Part shown: piece by piece, positions 61,848 to 64,000 of the stretch | Layout of the letters: each line of letters begins with the position of its first letter | Position numbering within the stretch: position 1 is the stretch's first letter | DNA from: Physella acuta | Lineage: Eukaryota; Mollusca; Gastropoda; Physidae | Assembly: GCF_028476545.1 (NCBI RefSeq) | Contig: NW_026733216.1 | Span: forward strand, 179,501 to 243,500 | DNA: 64,000 nucleotides | Direction of reading: 5' to 3' | Translations under genes and position numbers: made by a program | The notes under the pieces: model-generated | Database searches by the model: none | What the model saw: only the letters and a program-made list of their open reading frames with translations | What the model was told of the DNA's origin: nothing

Positions 61848-64000
61848 CGTAGCGAGGTCGGGTGTCACCTGGTGTGCGGCACTTAATGGTGTCACCCCCC
61901 CAGAGGTGTAGCACCCTCCTCGGTCCTCCCCCCTCAAACTTTCGATTTGCACCCTTCCCCCATCCACCCTTGTGGGGATTTGTCAAATTTGCTCTTAACC
62001 CTTAAAGCGCTCAGCTGGTATTCAGGAAGTGCATTAAAAAATGGGATCAAAATGGCAATGTTTACAAATTTTGATACCCCCTTGTAATATTACCATTTTA
62101 AAGTGTGATCTATACATTATAGACCTATGAACCCATACATTAATGGAAAGCTTAAATAATAAAGAATATGAAAACACATTAACTATTAACAGAAAAACAC
62201 AATAGTAAAAATTTAAGAAAAATGAAATACAAACCATTTTTTTACCTTCGTAAATAATTTTAATTCCTTGAATAAAGTACACATAAATTTTCAAAAACAA
62301 ACACCACAATCTAAAAAACAAAGTACCAAAACCAGCACATTTATATCCTTGATAAGAAATCACACACTAGTAGTAAATATAGGGTCCTATGGTATTTGGC
62401 AAAGCATTCCGGACACAGTCCAACATTGCAACCAGAACACTCCCACCCACTTCTGACTCTTGCAGAATGACCTGCAACACACTGTCTTTTTTTGCACACT
62501 TGTAGTTTCACTAAATCATGGCCATCTAGTGGATAACTGTAAGCAGAAGGCACTGGGGACTCAACACCATTTCTGGTGGTTGATATTTCCTCCCTTGTCC
62601 GTTTGCGACGAACAATTTTTTCTGGTGTGAATTTAGAGGACAGGCTCTCCAAAACAGAAATGATAAAATTGCACCTAAAAAGCACAGGCTTGTCTGAAGT
62701 GTTCAGCTTGTATAAGATATAGCTGTTTAGCACAGCTCTACCTAACAAAGAGAAGAATACTTTATTTGTCTATTTGAGGGTTTGACGTTAAGCCAGGTAC
62801 ATACAGTTTTTTTTTAATGTGCAGGGAACCATGGTGTTTCTTGGCTATGGTGGCAGGAGTCCCAATAAGCATTGGAATTGGGCTTTTGATTTAAGCCCAT
62901 GTTCAGGACCACAGCATGAAAGGCCCTAAATTCAGCTAGGGTGAGTGGAGTCCATTTGTGGACTCTTGATCAGGGAATGATGTCATAACTTCTCTTTGTT
63001 GCTCTCGATGAACTCGCTAGCGTAGCAGTTGGTCTCAGCTATGATAACATTGGTAAGCTCTGATGATAAAAACAGATCCAAGTATTCAACAGGCTTAGCA
63101 TTAGCAGCTGGTTTATGCTTGGGTCCTGGATTTGCTGTAAACTGGATAGGTCTAGGGCCACAATCCTCTCCAACAATAGGCTGCCAATGTCCATCAGCTG
63201 TAAGAGATTCCCTGTCCTCTGAATCTGAAAAATAGTTTAAATTTATAATTAGAGCCTATTATTTTATTTTTTAATAATTATATTGACTTCATTTACATTT
63301 GTTTACCTAAATGATATATTTAATATAGAGATCTAGATATTCATTCATAAATTTTGAAACAGTATCTACCTAAAGAGGTGGGCGTGGCACTTCAAGCACC
63401 CACACCCTTACAGTAAAAATAAAATAATGTAATAATTTTCCCGACACTAGATCTACTTTCACTTTATTTTTAAAATTCATCACCAAGCTGAAGAGAAAGT
63501 ATTTGTATTTATTAAATTCGAACACTTACCATACAAATCATCTAAAACGCTGCTATCAAAGTCATCATCAGTCTCAATTATGTTCTTGAGTCACCTTCAC
63601 TGTCTCTTGAGTCGCTGTCCAATTTTATTTGTAACAAATTTAGCTTTCACAGTACAAACACTAAACCACGATGTTTGAAATCGGAAATGGCGGAAGTATT
63701 CGTGTATTTACGGTTACTGGTCTAATTGCCGAGTATTTACGAAAAATACGGCCGCAAACACACGAAACCACGATCGTGGCCTTACGCGTTATACGTTCTG
63801 TTATAGCAAAGCCACGATCGTGGCCATGCGCGCTTTAAGGGTTAAAAGACTTTTTAACACTCGAATTAATCACTTAATTAAGTGGAAGTATCATTTTTCT
63901 CAATATATTTTGCTATTTTTTGCCTAGGTGAAGGTGTCACCCCCCTAAATAAATGGCCTAAATGGTGTCACCCGGTGTGGTACTCACCCCCGCCCCCCTT
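61848..64000. mobile_element. hAT-type MITE split by a piggyBac insertion; right end outside window
   Basis: Left end CAGTGGCGTAGCGAGGTC at 61848. After the piggyBac (61999-63841), the sequence resumes with the family's TTTTGCTATTTTTTGCC and GGTGTCACCCGGTG words up to the window edge. The outer right terminus is not seen. Confidence 0.75.
61999..63841 (-). mobile_element. piggyBac-type DNA transposon, 1843 bp, internally deleted
   Basis: Target duplications TTAA at 61995-61998 and 63842-63845; ends CCCTTAAAGCGC and GCGCTTTAAGGG are perfect inverted repeats of 12 bp. Transposase remnants read on the minus strand: an N-terminal part at about 63235-62850 (SEDRESLTADGHWQPIV ... FTANPGPK) and a C-terminal part at 62748-62341 (LGRAVLNSYILYKLN, then the cysteine-rich tail VCKKRQCVAGHSARV ... 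CSGCNVGLCPECF). The region between them that should hold the DDD catalytic core is missing, so this is a non-autonomous deletion derivative. An acidic N-terminal stretch with a donor-like site lies near 63530-63590 (minus strand). Confidence 0.9.

Overview
The window looks like nuclear DNA of a lophotrochozoan animal, most likely a gastropod mollusc. The genes are split by GT-AG introns, all four gene models lie on the + strand, and the receptors are mGluR-like class C GPCRs of an invertebrate type. The rest is AT-rich DNA full of TA microsatellites, minisatellites, tRNA-derived SINEs and short hAT-type elements with long G or C runs. The species assignment is inference. I saw no bacterial genes, rRNA, CRISPR, retroviral or LTR element.

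Layout. 1-5.3 kb: an 826-bp hAT-type element, microsatellites and a SINE. 5.36-15.85 kb: a complete six-exon CYP2-clan cytochrome P450 (464 aa by my splicing), with a 28-bp minisatellite array, a dimeric SINE, an inverted minisatellite pair and a foldback repeat in intron 1. 15.85-19.57 kb: tandem repeats, a hairpin MITE and a 636-bp element with terminal inverted repeats that ends 135 bp before the next start codon. 19.57-27.80 kb: two tandem class C receptor exons (A, 712 codons; B, 707 codons), each carrying signal peptide, ligand-binding domain, cysteine-rich domain, TM1-3 and half of TM4. They are followed by only one terminal exon (TM4-TM7). 27.8-41.5 kb: intergenic, with a 32-bp minisatellite, a 1317-bp decayed hAT transposon with perfect 8-bp target duplications, and a dimeric SINE. 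41.54-54.40 kb: a third receptor, C (910 aa, two exons, 10.1-kb intron). 54.4-64 kb: repeats, then a piggyBac deletion derivative inserted inside a hAT-type MITE that runs off the end of the window.

The most interesting point is the A/B arrangement. Two near-complete first exons, each with its own related upstream region, precede a single compatible phase-0 3' exon. Either A and B are alternative first exons of one locus that swap the extracellular sensor on a shared C-terminal half, or A is a receptor that has lost its last exon. Near-identical patches between A and B, especially over the cysteine-rich domain, point to recent gene conversion. The receptors keep most residues that hold the alpha-amino-acid part of the ligand in mGluRs, so an amino-acid-like ligand is plausible but not shown.
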